NCBI RefSeq assembly: GCF_013409255.1
Contig: NZ_JACCAS010000001.1
Location: 4,030,001 to 4,094,000, forward strand
Direction of reading: 5' to 3'
Origin: Paraburkholderia bryophila
Lineage (GTDB): Bacteria > Pseudomonadota > Gammaproteobacteria > Burkholderiales > Burkholderiaceae
DNA: 64,000 bases
Each line of letters begins with the position of its first letter. Position 1 is the first letter of the stretch. Positions 1-9,432 of this stretch are shown here, one piece after another. A program made the translations under genes and the position numbers. The notes below the pieces were generated by a model, which was not told the origin of the DNA, ran no database searches, and saw only the letters and a list, made by a program, of their open reading frames with translations.

Positions 1-626
1 TCTGTTCCGGCTTCGCCTATGCGGTCGCCACGGCGGACAGCTTCATTCGCAGTGGCCAGCATCGCACAGCACTCGTGATCGGCGCGGAGACTTTCTCGCG
101 CATTCTCGATTTCAAGGACCGCACCACCTGCGTGCTGTTCGGCGATGGCGCCGGCGCGGTGATCCTGCAGGCCTCCGACGAACCAGGCGTGCTGGCTAGT
201 GCCCTGCACGCCGACGGCAGCCATTCGAACATTCTCTGCACGCCGGGTAATGTGAACGGCGGCGTGATCGAAGGCAGCGCGTTTCTGCACATGGACGGCC
301 AGGCAGTGTTCAAGCTCGCCGTCAACGTGCTCGAAAAGGTCGCGGTCGAGGCGCTCGCCAAGGCGAATCTGTCGGCCGAGCAGATCGACTGGTTGATTCC
401 GCACCAGGCCAATATCCGCATCATGCAAAGTACTTGCCGCAAGCTCGGCTTGCCGCAGGAGCGCATGGTCGTCACGGTGGGCGAGCACGGCAATACGTCG
501 GCTGCGTCCATTCCGCTCGCATTCGACGTCGCGGTGCGCGACGGCCGCATCAAGCGCGGCCAGAACGTGCTGATCGAAGGCGTCGGCGGCGGCTTCACGT
601 GGGGCGCGTCGGTCATCCGCTACTGA
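1..626 (+). CDS. fabH: beta-ketoacyl-ACP synthase III, 5' part missing
   Basis: This enzyme starts type II fatty-acid synthesis by condensing acetyl-CoA with malonyl-ACP. The window begins inside the gene. Reading from base 3, the first codon is the catalytic Cys of the CSGFAYAV motif, so roughly the first 110 residues lie to the left. The His of [10 protein letters not shown] and the Asn of [10 protein letters not shown] complete the Cys-His-Asn triad, and the C-terminus GGGFTWGAS is typical of the family. It is the first gene seen of a fabH-fabD-fabG-acpP-fabF cluster on the same strand. Identity is secure; only the 5' end is unknown. Confidence 0.97.
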   Translation, partial: CSGFAYAVATADSFIRSGQHRTALVIGAETFSRILDFKDRTTCVLFGDGAGAVILQASDEPGVLASALHADGSHSNILCTPGNVNGGVIEGSAFLHMDGQAVFKLAVNVLEKVAVEALAKANLSAEQIDWLIPHQANIRIMQSTCRKLGLPQERMVVTVGEHGNTSAASIPLAFDVAVRDGRIKRGQNVLIEGVGGGFTWGASVIRY

Positions 627-714
627 TAGCGGCGCCCGAGCGCGCCGGTGCGATATCGTTCGATGTCCGCGCCGCGCGCCACCCACATCTGACTCAATCG
701 ATTTTGGGGACGTT

Positions 715-1650
715 ATGAAATTTGCGTTCGTTTTTCCTGGGCAGGGTTCGCAGACGGTCGGCATGCTCAACGCATTCGCCGATCACGCGATCGTGCGCGA
801 GACGGTTCAGGAAGCCTCCGACGCGCTCAATCAGGACCTCGGCAAGCTGATCGCCGAAGGCCCGGTCGAAGATCTGAATCTCACCACCAACACCCAGCCG
901 GTCATGCTGACCGCCGCTTACGCGATTTATCGCGCGTGGCAGCAGGCGGGCGGCCCGCAGCCGGCCATCGTCGCCGGTCATAGCCTCGGCGAATATACGG
1001 CGCTGGTTGCGGCCGGTGCGCTCGCGTTTCGTGACGCCGTGCCGCTCGTGCGCTTCCGCGCGCAAGCCATGCAAACCGCGGTGCCGGTCGGCGAAGGTGG
1101 CATGGCCGCGATTCTCGGCCTCGACGACGATACGGTGCGCGCGGTGTGCGCCGAAGCGTCGGTTGCGGGTGTCGTCGAAGCGGTCAATTTCAACGCGCCG
1201 TCGCAAGTCGTGATCGCGGGCCACAAGGCGGCGGTCGAGAAGGCCTGCGAAGTCGCCAAGGCGAAGGGCGCCAAGCGTGCGTTGCCGCTGCCGGTGTCGG
1301 CGCCGTTCCACTCGTCGCTGCTCAAGCCGGCTTCGGACCAACTGCGCGAGTATCTGGCCAGCGTCAACGTGCTGGTGCCGGCGATTCCGGTCATCAATAA
1401 CGTCGACGTCGCCGTCGTCAACGAACCGGCTCAGATCAAAGACGCGCTGGTGCGCCAGGCAGCGGGTGCGGTGCGCTGGGTCGAAAGCGTGCAGGCTATC
1501 GCGGCTCAGGGCGTCACGCATGTGATCGAATGCGGTCCTGGCAAGGTCCTTGCGGGTTTGACCAAGCGTATCGACGGCAATCTGATCGCCGCTTCGGTGT
1601 TCGATCCGGCTTCGCTCGAAGAAACGCTCAAGCTCGTGACGGCCGGCTGA
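715..1650 (+). CDS. fabD: malonyl-CoA:ACP transacylase
   Basis: FabD transfers malonyl from CoA to ACP to feed chain elongation. The 311-residue product has the usual length. It shows the N-terminal FVFPGQGSQ loop, the nucleophile elbow GHSLGEY with Ser90, Arg115 in VRFRAQAMQ for binding the malonyl carboxylate, and the catalytic His199 in SAPFHSSLL. It starts 88 bases after fabH and is presumably cotranscribed with it. The ATG is well placed directly before the conserved FAFVFPGQG strand. Confidence 0.98.
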   Translation: MKFAFVFPGQGSQTVGMLNAFADHAIVRETVQEASDALNQDLGKLIAEGPVEDLNLTTNTQPVMLTAAYAIYRAWQQAGGPQPAIVAGHSLGEYTALVAAGALAFRDAVPLVRFRAQAMQTAVPVGEGGMAAILGLDDDTVRAVCAEASVAGVVEAVNFNAPSQVVIAGHKAAVEKACEVAKAKGAKRALPLPVSAPFHSSLLKPASDQLREYLASVNVLVPAIPVINNVDVAVVNEPAQIKDALVRQAAGAVRWVESVQAIAAQGVTHVIECGPGKVLAGLTKRIDGNLIAASVFDPASLEETLKLVTAG

Positions 1651-1750
1651 ACGCCGCTTCGCAGCGTGTCCGGCAACGGGCGTCGAAGCGTGGCATCGGG
1701 ACACTGCATCAGCAATCAATCAGCCCTCCGAAGGGCATTCGGACTGACAG

Positions 1751-2500
1751 ATGGAAAAGACTCTCGACAAGCAGATCGCAATCGTGACGGGCGCATCGCG
1801 CGGCATCGGCCGTGCGATCGCGATGGAACTGGCGCGCCAGGGCGCGACGGTCATCGGCACGGCGACTAGCGAAAGCGGCGCGGCCGCGATCACCGAGGCG
1901 TTTAGCGCGGCCGGCGTGAACGGTCGCGGCGCGGTGCTCAACGTCAACGACGCGGCCGCGGCCGAAGCGTTGATCGACGGCACGGTGAAGGAGTTCGGCG
2001 CGCTGCACGTGCTGGTGAACAACGCCGGCATCACGCAGGACCAACTGGCCATGCGTATGAAGGATGACGATTGGGACGCGGTGGTCGACACTAACCTCAA
2101 GTCGGTCTTCCGTTTGTCGCGCGCGGTGCTACGCCCCATGATGAAGGCGCGGGGTGGCCGCATCATCAACATCACGTCGGTGGTCGGCTCGGCCGGCAAC
2201 CCGGGGCAGGTCAACTACGCGGCCGCGAAAGCGGGCGTGGCGGGCATGACGCGCGCGCTGGCACGCGAGATCGGCAGCCGCGGTATCACCGTGAATTGCG
2301 TCGCGCCGGGCTTCATCGATACCGACATGACCAAGACCTTGCCGGAAGAGCAGCAAACGGCGCTGAAGACGCAAATTCCGCTCGGCCGTCTGGGTAGCCC
2401 GGAAGATATCGCGCACGCCGTTGCCTTCCTGGCGTCGCCGCAAGCGGGTTATATCACCGGCACGACGTTGCATGTGAACGGCGGAATGTACATGTCGTAA
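1751..2500 (+). CDS. fabG: 3-oxoacyl-ACP reductase
   Basis: FabG is the NADPH-dependent reductase that converts 3-ketoacyl-ACP to 3-hydroxyacyl-ACP. The 249 residues form a classic short-chain dehydrogenase. The cofactor loop TGASRGIG is at residues 13-20, NNAG lies near residue 90, and the catalytic Ser143, Tyr156 and Lys160 are in the ITSVVGS and YAAAK motifs. The C-terminal GYITGTTLHVNGGMYM is typical. It follows fabD by 100 bases, and a hairpin with a T-run lies between it and acpP. Confidence 0.98.
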   Translation: MEKTLDKQIAIVTGASRGIGRAIAMELARQGATVIGTATSESGAAAITEAFSAAGVNGRGAVLNVNDAAAAEALIDGTVKEFGALHVLVNNAGITQDQLAMRMKDDDWDAVVDTNLKSVFRLSRAVLRPMMKARGGRIINITSVVGSAGNPGQVNYAAAKAGVAGMTRALAREIGSRGITVNCVAPGFIDTDMTKTLPEEQQTALKTQIPLGRLGSPEDIAHAVAFLASPQAGYITGTTLHVNGGMYMS

Positions 2501-2547
2501 CCAAATTCGGTTACTATCCGCGCCTTGATGCGTTTGCAAAAGCGTAA

Positions 2548-2586
2548 GGCGCATGCCTTGACAGCAACCCGATGCGCCGCTTTTTT
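2548..2586 (+). terminator. hairpin plus T-run between fabG and acpP
   Basis: GGCGCAT (2548-2554) pairs with ATGCGCC (2572-2578), and six T follow at 2581-2586. It could end or attenuate fabG transcription so that acpP, which is needed in large excess, is driven by its own promoter. The loop is long (17 nt), so this is only a moderate terminator candidate. A GATAAAAT just downstream (2601-2608) could be the -10 element of acpP. Confidence 0.45.
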
Positions 2587-2652
2587 GCCGGGTCAAACCT
2601 GATAAAATGCGCGCACCTGTATTTTTGAACTTCTTTTCCCTTTGGAGGGGTA

Positions 2653-2892
2653 ATGGACAATATCGAACAGCGCGTCAAGAAGATCGTCGCAGAACAACTG
2701 GGCGTTGCAGAAGCTGAGATCAAGAACGAAGCTTCGTTCGTGAACGACCTCGGCGCCGACTCGCTCGACACCGTTGAACTCGTGATGGCCCTCGAAGACG
2801 AATTCGGCATGGAAATTCCGGATGAAGAAGCCGAGAAGATCACTACCGTTCAGCAAGCGATCGACTACGCTCGCGCGAACGTCAAGGCCTAA
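2653..2892 (+). CDS. acpP: acyl carrier protein
   Basis: ACP is the small acidic carrier that holds growing acyl chains on a 4'-phosphopantetheine arm. The 79-residue product contains the [10 protein letters not shown] motif, with Ser37 as the attachment site for the arm added by AcpS. A holo-ACP synthase gene is present at 16.1 kb in this same window. A strong Shine-Dalgarno sequence (GGAGG) precedes the ATG. It is followed by an unusually long 300-base gap containing hairpins before fabF. Confidence 0.99.
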
Positions 2893-3192
2893 GGTCATTC
2901 GCGCCTGCGTTTCTGCGTTGGTGGCGTATGACGCCCTGCCGTGTCGGTTGCCGACGCCAGCAGGGTTGGCGCTTTTTGCCGTGCAGGAGCCAGCGATGTT
3001 GACAGCGCAACTTTTCGCGCGATTGGCGACTTTCAAGAAAACACCGGGCCGCCCCAAGTTTTCTTGCGTTCCCTTCGGGGGGCTGGTGCGAAGCACCAGA
3101 TTCGGGGGCGGTTAACAGCCACAGGGCATACAGGGCAAGTTCCTGTGGCCGCTGTGGCTTTTGCTTTTGTCATCTATGAAAAAGGGGTTACC
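2893..3192 (+). promoter_or_regulatory. acpP-fabF intergenic region with competing hairpins
   Basis: The 300 bases contain several inverted repeats. CCCTGC/GCAGGG (2934-2939 with 2960-2965) precedes a T-run at 2973-2977. CTGGTGC/GCACCAG (3083-3099) forms a tight 3-base loop. AGCCACAG (3117-3124) can pair either with CTGTGGCC (3143-3150) or with CTGTGGCT (3152-3159), the latter followed by T-rich DNA. Alternative pairings of this kind resemble an attenuator that separates very high acpP expression from fabF. This is inferred from pairing only. Confidence 0.4.
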
Positions 3193-4431
3193 GTGAGCCG
3201 CCGTCGTGTTGTTGTTACAGGCCTGGGGCTGATTTCGCCTGTTGGCAATAATGTTGCCGACGGCTGGGCCAATCTGGTCGCCGGCAAGTCGGGTATTGCC
3301 AATATCACGAAGTTCGATGCGTCGAACTTCTCGACTCGTTTCGCCGGCGAGGTGAAGGGCTTCAATATCGAGGACTACATCCCCGGTAAGGAGGCGCGCC
3401 ATATGGATACGTTCATCCATTACGGCGTGGCTGCAGGCATCCAGGCGATGCAGGACAGCGGCCTCGAAGTCACCGACGAGAATTCGGAGCGTATCGGCGT
3501 GGTGGTCGGTTCGGGCATTGGCGGTCTGCCGATGATCGAAGCCACGCAAACGGAATATGCGAATCGCGGCCCGCGCCGTATTTCGCCGTTCTTCGTGCCG
3601 GCGTCGATCATCAACATGATCTCCGGCCATCTGTCGATCAAGTTCGGCATCAAGGGTCCGAATCTGGCGATCGTCACTGCGTGTACCACGGGTCTGCACT
3701 GTATCGGCGAGGCTTCGCGCCTGATCGAATACGGTGACGCCGACGTGATGATCGCGGGCGGCGCGGAATCCACCGTGTCGCCGCTGGGTATCGGCGGCTT
3801 TGCGGCGGCGCGCGCGCTGTCGCAACGCAATGACGATCCGGCAACGGCGAGCCGTCCGTGGGACAAGGATCGCGACGGTTTCGTGCTGGGTGAGGGCGCC
3901 GGCGTGATGGTGCTCGAAGAGTACGAACATGCGAAGGCGCGCGGCGCGAAGATTTACGCCGAAGTCAGCGGCTATGGGATGAGCGGCGACGCCTATCACA
4001 TGACCGCACCGCTGGAAGACGGTGATGGCGCACGCCGCTGCATGCTGGCCGCGTTGAAGAACGCGGGCATCAATGCCGATCAGGTGAATTACCTGAACGC
4101 GCACGGCACCTCCACGCCGCTCGGCGACCTGGCTGAAACGACCGGCATCAAGCGCGCTTTCGGCGATCACGCCAAAGACATGGTCGTGAACTCGACCAAG
4201 TCGATGACGGGTCACCTGTTGGGCGGCGCCGGCGGTCTGGAGTCGGTGTTCACCGTGCTGGCCGTGCATCATCAGGTGTCGCCGCCGACGATCAACATCT
4301 TCAATCAGGATCCGGCCTGCGATCTGGACTACTGCGCCAACACCGCGCGGGAAATGAAGATCGACGTCGCGCTGAAGAACTCGTTCGGGTTCGGCGGCAC
4401 GAACGGCACGCTGGTTTTCAAGCGCACGTGA
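3193..4431 (+). CDS. fabF: 3-oxoacyl-ACP synthase II
   Basis: FabF elongates acyl-ACP chains with malonyl-ACP and is important for cis-vaccenate synthesis. From the GTG at 3193, preceded by AAAGGGG, the product has 412 residues, matching the family. The frame stays open upstream, but that sequence is not FabF-like. The catalytic Cys164 is in VTACTTG, and the two His residues are in [11 protein letters not shown] and SMTGHLLGG. The C-terminal loop [14 protein letters not shown] is intact. A perfect hairpin terminator follows. Confidence 0.97.
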   Translation: MSRRRVVVTGLGLISPVGNNVADGWANLVAGKSGIANITKFDASNFSTRFAGEVKGFNIEDYIPGKEARHMDTFIHYGVAAGIQAMQDSGLEVTDENSERIGVVVGSGIGGLPMIEATQTEYANRGPRRISPFFVPASIINMISGHLSIKFGIKGPNLAIVTACTTGLHCIGEASRLIEYGDADVMIAGGAESTVSPLGIGGFAAARALSQRNDDPATASRPWDKDRDGFVLGEGAGVMVLEEYEHAKARGAKIYAEVSGYGMSGDAYHMTAPLEDGDGARRCMLAALKNAGINADQVNYLNAHGTSTPLGDLAETTGIKRAFGDHAKDMVVNSTKSMTGHLLGGAGGLESVFTVLAVHHQVSPPTINIFNQDPACDLDYCANTAREMKIDVALKNSFGFGGTNGTLVFKRT

Positions 4432-4510
4432 TCGTCTGATCGTTTGGTGATACGCCAGTCGACACCGCCGGTTCGTCCGGCGGTTTCCCCCGAATCGGCT
4501 ATGCCTGACG

Positions 4511-4545
4511 GAGCGCCGCAACGGATTACGTTGCGGCGCTCTTTT
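4511..4545 (+). terminator. rho-independent terminator after fabF
   Basis: GAGCGCCGCAAC (4511-4522) and GTTGCGGCGCTC (4530-4541) form a perfect 12-bp stem with a 7-base loop, followed by TTTTG. It ends the fatty-acid operon. It also argues that the next gene does not start at the upstream TTG or ATG codons lying before or within the hairpin. Confidence 0.85.
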
Positions 4546-4548
4546 GTT

Positions 4549-4932
4549 ATGCGCGTTGCGTTGGGGGCGTTCATTCTGACTGCGGTGTGGGCTGTTTATG
4601 CGTGCGGTGCATCGCATCTCGGCTCAGCGAAGGCCATGCCGTTGACGCTCGCCGTGTGCGCGCTGCTCATCTTTCGGGCGATCAAACACGAGCGGGCGCA
4701 GCCCATCGCGCTGAAAATCGGGCCGGGCGGGCTGTCCGTCTGGGACCGCGCTGGGAGTTTGTCCGCGCAAGGGCGTATTGCCGGTTGTGCGCACTGGAGC
4801 GACCGCCTGCTGGTTCTGGCGCTCGCCCCGGAGCAGGGGCGCGTACGCACGTTACTGCTGGCCGCCGACGCTCTCCCGCCCTCTGTCTTCCGCGAACTGG
4901 CGGTGCTGGGCCGGCGTGCCGCGGGCGCCTGA
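4549..4932 (+). CDS. small YgfX-like membrane protein
   Basis: The frame is open from a TTG at 4444, but the fabF terminator covers that part, so the ATG at 4549 is preferred, giving 127 residues. The N-terminus holds two adjacent hydrophobic segments (about residues 3-20 and 28-43). A short soluble beta-rich tail with GPGGLSVWDRAG and LLLAADALPPSVFRELAVLGR follows. This layout resembles the YgfX/CptA-type proteins often found upstream of rpoE-like genes. It precedes rpoE by about 100 bases. The function is unknown and the family assignment is tentative. Confidence 0.6.
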   Translation: MRVALGAFILTAVWAVYACGASHLGSAKAMPLTLAVCALLIFRAIKHERAQPIALKIGPGGLSVWDRAGSLSAQGRIAGCAHWSDRLLVLALAPEQGRVRTLLLAADALPPSVFRELAVLGRRAAGA

Positions 4933-5034
4933 CTGTAACGACTGTAACCGCTGTTACCGGAGTAACGTCCCATGGTTGATGGGGACGCTACAATGGTCCC
5001 CCGCCATGCGCCCTAAAGTTAACGGATTTATCAG

Positions 5035-5634
5035 GTGAGCGAAAAAGAAATTGATCAGGTGCTGGTCGAGCGCGTCCAGAAGGGCGACAAGGCCGCGTTC
5101 GAGCTTCTGGTCACCAAATACCACCGCAAGATTCTCCGGCTGATCTCGCGCCTCGTGCGGGACCCCGCCGAAGTGGAAGACGTTGCCCAGGACGCCTTTA
5201 TCAAGGCGTATCGGGCATTGCCGCAGTTTCGCGGCGATTCGGCCTTTTATACGTGGTTGTACCGAATTGCGGTCAACACGGCAAAGAACTACCTTGCGAC
5301 CCAAGGGCGGCGCGCGCCGACATCGACCGAAGCAGATGCTGAAGAAGCTGAAACTTTCTCGGACGCGGACCAACTAAGGGATATCAACACGCCCGAGTCG
5401 ATGTTGATGAGCAAGCAGATCGCTGAGACGGTCAATGCTGCGATGGCGGTTTTACCGGAAGAGTTGCGCACCGCCATTACTCTTCGTGAAATTGAAGGTT
5501 TGAGTTACGAGGAAATCGCTGAGATGATGGGTTGCCCAATTGGCACAGTCAGATCACGAATTTTCCGCGCTCGCGAAGCCATTGCGGCAAAATTGCGTCC
5601 GTTGCTTGACACACCTGAAGGCAAGCGCTGGTAA
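5035..5634 (+). CDS. rpoE: RNA polymerase sigma-E factor
   Basis: This ECF sigma factor directs transcription of envelope-stress genes. The GTG start gives 199 residues. Region 2 (VQKGDKAAFELLVTKYH, then DPAEVEDVAQDAFIKAYRAL) and region 4 (LREIEGLSYEEIAEMMGCPIG) are complete. It is followed by genes for its anti-sigma factor, the RseB-like regulator and the MucD protease, the standard sigma-E module. The upstream bases 4932-4965 contain a 9-base-period series of TGTAAC-like units whose role is unknown. Confidence 0.97.
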   Translation: MSEKEIDQVLVERVQKGDKAAFELLVTKYHRKILRLISRLVRDPAEVEDVAQDAFIKAYRALPQFRGDSAFYTWLYRIAVNTAKNYLATQGRRAPTSTEADAEEAETFSDADQLRDINTPESMLMSKQIAETVNAAMAVLPEELRTAITLREIEGLSYEEIAEMMGCPIGTVRSRIFRAREAIAAKLRPLLDTPEGKRW

Positions 5635-5705
5635 ACACCAGCCGGGCCGTACGGGGCAAGGGTGCAATATCTGGATTAGTGGTGTCACTACGGGGTATTC
5701 GTAAG

Positions 5706-6350
5706 ATGGGGAGCATCATGGGGTCGGTCTCGGTGCAATCGCAAGCTAGCTCGCGCGGCGAGCGTCTGTCCGCTTTTGTCGATGGTGAGTTGTTCGGCGA
5801 AGAGCATCTGAATCTGAACGCGTTTCTTTCCGGGCTAAATAGCGAGGATCGCACCGCGTGGTCGAGCTATCACCTGATCGGCGACGCATTGCGTTCCGAC
5901 GATCTGGCGGTCAGCCCGGCGACGAGCAGCGCGTTCCTCAGCGGTTTCGCCGCGCGTCTCGACAGCGAGCCGCACGTGCTCGCGCCCGCTGCCATGCCGG
6001 TTGCGCGCCGTTTGCTGGCGCTGCGCCGTCGTGTGGTGCCTGCCTTTGCGGTGGCGGCGGCCGCCGCTACGTTGACGTGGATCGTCGTGCCCCAACTGCA
6101 AGGCGTGCCGGGCGGTTCGGGCGCGGGGCAGTTCGCGTCGGTCCAGTCGCATGGCGACTCGCTGCAACGCGTGGCCATGGCTTCGGTGCCGGCCGCGACG
6201 GTTCAGCCGATCGCGCAAGACGCCAATATCATTCGCGACGCCAGTCTCGACCAGTATCTGGAAGCTCACCAGCAATTCGCGCAACAACCGGTCATGCCGG
6301 GCTCGATGCCGCTGATTCGCGCTGCCGCAGTTTCTACGCAAGGCCAATAG
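5706..6350 (+). CDS. rseA: sigma-E anti-sigma factor RseA/MucA
   Basis: This inner-membrane protein holds sigma-E inactive until regulated proteolysis releases it. The frame opens at a GTG at 5679; ATGs at 5706 and 5718 are better starts. The N-terminal cytoplasmic domain begins RGERLSAFVDGELFGEE, typical of RseA/MucA zinc-less anti-sigma domains. A single transmembrane segment spans about residues 110-131 and is followed by a periplasmic tail. The position between rpoE and rseB supports the call. Confidence 0.9.
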   Translation: MGSIMGSVSVQSQASSRGERLSAFVDGELFGEEHLNLNAFLSGLNSEDRTAWSSYHLIGDALRSDDLAVSPATSSAFLSGFAARLDSEPHVLAPAAMPVARRLLALRRRVVPAFAVAAAAATLTWIVVPQLQGVPGGSGAGQFASVQSHGDSLQRVAMASVPAATVQPIAQDANIIRDASLDQYLEAHQQFAQQPVMPGSMPLIRAAAVSTQGQ

Positions 6351-6354
6351 TTTG

Positions 6355-7398
6355 ATGCAGACTCCGCGGTTGAATAAAACGACTATCTGGGGGCGGCTGC
6401 CGGCATTTCTGTTCTGCGCAGCCGTATTGTTGTCCGCTACACCGCGGGTCTTTGCACAAACCGACGATCCGCTCGTCGCCCGTCGCACGGCCGCGGATCT
6501 GCTCGATCGCATCCATCAGGCCGCCCAGCAGCAAAACTACGAGGGCGCGTTCGTCTATCAGCGCGGCAATTACGTGCAGACGTCGCGGATCGCGCATTAC
6601 GCGACCCGCAATGACGGCGAATTCGAGCAGCTCGAAAGCCTCGACGGCAAGCCGCGCAAAATGCTGCGCCATAACGAAGACCTCTACACGTTCGTGCCGG
6701 AACGGCATCTGTGCGTGGTCGAGAAGCGTCAGAACAAAGACTCGTTCCCGGCGCTGCTGGCTGTCAGCGGCGAACAGGTGCTGTCGGTGTATGAGCCGAA
6801 GCTGCTGGGCGACGACCGCGTCGCGGGCGTCGACAGTCAGGTGATCGAGCTTGATCCTAAAGACGCCTATCGCTTTGCGTACAAGCTGTGGGCCGACAAG
6901 AAGACCGGCCTGTTGCTGCGCGCGCAGACCCTCGACCCGAACGGGCAGGTGCTCGAACAACTATCGTTCTCGCAGATTCGCATCGGCGTGCCGATGGATA
7001 AGGCCGGGATCGTCAACGGCATTCGTAATCTGGCTGGGTGGACCGTGGTGCGTCCGCCAGTCGAGCCGGTCGACATGGCCGCGCAAGGCTGGCAGATCAC
7101 GCCGACGGTGCCGGGCTTCCGCAAGATTCGTGAATTGCGCCGCCCCATGGCCGCACGCGACGCGGGCCAGCCGACCATTCCGGTGGATCAGGCGGTTTTC
7201 TCCGACGGCCTCGCGGCCATTTCGGTGTTCGTCGAGCCGGTTGAGAACAACACGCGCAAGGAAGGCGCGGGCAGTAGCGGCGCCACCCATGTACTGGTGA
7301 AGCGCCGTGGCGACTTCTGGATTACTCTGCTTGGTGAAGTGCCCCAGACCACATTGCAGCAATTTGCGTCTGCCATAGAATACAAAGCTCCGAAGTAA
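6355..7398 (+). CDS. rseB: sigma-E regulatory protein RseB/MucB
   Basis: This periplasmic protein binds the periplasmic part of RseA and protects it from cleavage until misfolded lipoproteins or LPS are sensed. From the ATG at 6355 (four bases after the rseA stop codon) the product has 347 residues. A signal peptide ends near PRVFAQ. The lipid-binding N-domain shows YEGAFVYQRGNYVQTSRI and the C-terminal domain is typical of MucB_RseB. It is tightly coupled to rseA and precedes mucD. Confidence 0.93.
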   Translation: MQTPRLNKTTIWGRLPAFLFCAAVLLSATPRVFAQTDDPLVARRTAADLLDRIHQAAQQQNYEGAFVYQRGNYVQTSRIAHYATRNDGEFEQLESLDGKPRKMLRHNEDLYTFVPERHLCVVEKRQNKDSFPALLAVSGEQVLSVYEPKLLGDDRVAGVDSQVIELDPKDAYRFAYKLWADKKTGLLLRAQTLDPNGQVLEQLSFSQIRIGVPMDKAGIVNGIRNLAGWTVVRPPVEPVDMAAQGWQITPTVPGFRKIRELRRPMAARDAGQPTIPVDQAVFSDGLAAISVFVEPVENNTRKEGAGSSGATHVLVKRRGDFWITLLGEVPQTTLQQFASAIEYKAPK

Positions 7399-7433
7399 TC
7401 CTCCGAATCCTGAATCCCTCGGCTTGCTACGAT

Positions 7434-8960
7434 ATGACGACTTTCTCGGTGCGCAAATTCCTCGCGGCCGCGGTAGTGGCGGCGTGTTTGCCGCTCATGC
7501 CGCACACGGCGTCGGCGGCTCCTGCCGCGGCCAATCTGCCCGACTTCACTGATCTCGTCGACAAGGTCGGTCCGGCGGTCGTCAACATTCGCACGACCAC
7601 GCGCGTGTCCAATAGCAGCGGCGCCCGCGGCGGTTTGCCGCCGGGTATGGACGACGGCGATATGTCGGAGTTCTTCCGCCGCTTCTTCGGCATTCCGTTG
7701 CCGCAGTCCCCGCAGTCCCCGCAATCGCCGGGTTCGCCGCGCGGTGGCGATAACGGTGGTAGCGGCGGGAGCCAGGACACGCCGGATAACACCGATCCGG
7801 AACAGAACAGCGGCGTCGGCTCGGGCTTCATCCTGTCGGCGGACGGCTATGTGATGACCAACGCGCACGTCGTCGACGACGCGGACACCATCTACGTCAC
7901 GCTTACCGACAAGCGCGAATTCAAGGCCAAGCTGATCGGCGTGGACGATCGGACCGACGTCGCCGTCGTCAAGATCAGCGCCGCCAATTTGCCGACCATC
8001 ACGATCGGCGATTCGAACAAGGTTCGCGTCGGCGAGTGGGTCGTCGCGATCGGCTCGCCGTTCGGTCTCGAGAACACGGTGACGGCCGGTATCGTCAGCG
8101 CCAAGGGGCGCGATACGGGCGACTATCTGCCGTTCATCCAGACCGACGTGGCTGTCAATCCGGGCAACTCGGGCGGTCCGCTGATCAACATGCAAGGCGA
8201 AGTGATCGGCATCAACTCGCAGATCTACAGCCGTACTGGCGGTTTCATGGGCATTTCGTTCGCGATTCCGATCGACGAGGCGATGCGCGTGGCCGACCAG
8301 TTGAAAACGTCGGGCAAGGTGGTGCGCGGCCGGATCGCGGTGGCGATCGGTGAAGTGACCAAAGACGTGGCCGATTCGCTCGGACTGCCGAAGGCGCAGG
8401 GCGCGCTGGTCAGCAGTGTCGAGCCGGGCGGCCCAGCGGACAAGGCGGGCGTGCAGCCGGGCGACATCATCCTGAAGTTCAACGGCCATTCGGTGGATAC
8501 GGCAACGGATCTGCCGCGCATGGTCGGCGATACGAAGCCGGGCACCAAATCGACGATCACGATCTGGCGCAAGGGTCAGACGCGCGACCTGCCGGTCACG
8601 ATCGCCGAAATGCAGCCGGACAAGACCACCAAGGCGGATCAGAAGAAGCCGCAGCCGCCTAAACAGCGCGCGACCAACGTGCTGGGTCTGGCCGTCAGCG
8701 ATATCCCGGCCGACCAGTTGAAGTCGCTGAAGCTGCACAACGGCGTGCAGGTCGATGCGGCTGACGGTCCGGCCGCGCGCGTCGGCCTGCAGAAGGGCGA
8801 CATCGTTCTGCGGGTGGGCGATACGGACATCACGAGCGCGAAGCAGTTCGACGATCTGAGCGCGCACCTCGATCCGTCGAAGATGGTCGCGCTGCTGGTT
8901 CGTCGCGGCGAGAACACTCAGTTCGTGCCGGTCCGTCCCCGAAGCAGCACCCAGAAATGA
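7434..8960 (+). CDS. mucD: periplasmic serine endoprotease DegP/MucD
   Basis: This HtrA-family protease and chaperone degrades misfolded envelope proteins. The 508 residues start with a signal peptide cleaved near TASAAP. The catalytic triad is His145 (MTNAHVV), Asp175 (DRTDVAVV) and Ser246 (NPGNSGGPL). Two PDZ domains follow (about 290-370 and 400-495). A Gln/Ser/Pro-rich loop (residues 90-102, repeated PQS units) and a Gly-rich stretch lie before the protease core, as in other LA-loop regions. It closes the sigma-E module. Confidence 0.96.
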   Translation: MTTFSVRKFLAAAVVAACLPLMPHTASAAPAAANLPDFTDLVDKVGPAVVNIRTTTRVSNSSGARGGLPPGMDDGDMSEFFRRFFGIPLPQSPQSPQSPGSPRGGDNGGSGGSQDTPDNTDPEQNSGVGSGFILSADGYVMTNAHVVDDADTIYVTLTDKREFKAKLIGVDDRTDVAVVKISAANLPTITIGDSNKVRVGEWVVAIGSPFGLENTVTAGIVSAKGRDTGDYLPFIQTDVAVNPGNSGGPLINMQGEVIGINSQIYSRTGGFMGISFAIPIDEAMRVADQLKTSGKVVRGRIAVAIGEVTKDVADSLGLPKAQGALVSSVEPGGPADKAGVQPGDIILKFNGHSVDTATDLPRMVGDTKPGTKSTITIWRKGQTRDLPVTIAEMQPDKTTKADQKKPQPPKQRATNVLGLAVSDIPADQLKSLKLHNGVQVDAADGPAARVGLQKGDIVLRVGDTDITSAKQFDDLSAHLDPSKMVALLVRRGENTQFVPVRPRSSTQK

Positions 8961-9229
8961 CGAAGGCGGCGCTACTCACGCTCTACGGGCGCGCGTGGTG
9001 CCACCTGTGCGACGACATGCGCGTCGCGCTCGAGCCGTTCCTGGCCGAGTTCGGGGCGCAGGTGGAAGTCGTTGATGTTGACAGCGATCCGGTGCTGGAA
9101 GCGCGTTACAACGAACTGGTGCCGGTTCTGCTCTGCGATGGCGTCGAACTGTGCCACTATCACCTCGACGTCACACGGGTTCGCGAGGCGCTGGCCGCAA
9201 GAATCACGCGCACGGCAGCGACCCCCTGA
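8957..9229 (+). CDS. glutaredoxin-like thiol protein
   Basis: This 90-residue thioredoxin-fold protein overlaps the mucD stop by ATGA, so translation is probably coupled. It shows TLYGRAWCHLC with a redox-active Cys15-x-x-Cys18 pair near the N-terminus and a conserved VDVDSDP strand, followed by YNELVPVLL with the cis-Pro typical of the fold. It belongs to the DUF836/glutaredoxin family. The partner is unknown; its position suggests a role in envelope stress, but this is inference. Confidence 0.85.
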   Translation: MTKAALLTLYGRAWCHLCDDMRVALEPFLAEFGAQVEVVDVDSDPVLEARYNELVPVLLCDGVELCHYHLDVTRVREALAARITRTAATP

Positions 9230-9432
9230 GTTCGCTCAGGGCTTCAAACAGGGCGCCAACGGGCGCCATTCACACCAGGCTTCACGTCTCTCTCAAGCCG
9301 TCTTTTCCGCCCGGACCTCGCAAGATGCGCCGGGCGATAGCCTTTTCGGCTAAAATAGATAGGTTTTTCACCTACTTACAAGGCGTGCTCCGCTATTGTC
9401 CGAGCGCGCCTTTTTCGCTTGATCGGTACTGA

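Noticed and set aside
4932..4965. TGTAAC-like units with a 9-base period before rpoE
   Set aside because: Suggestive as a regulator site, but only two units are exact and no sigma-E promoter consensus could be placed with them.
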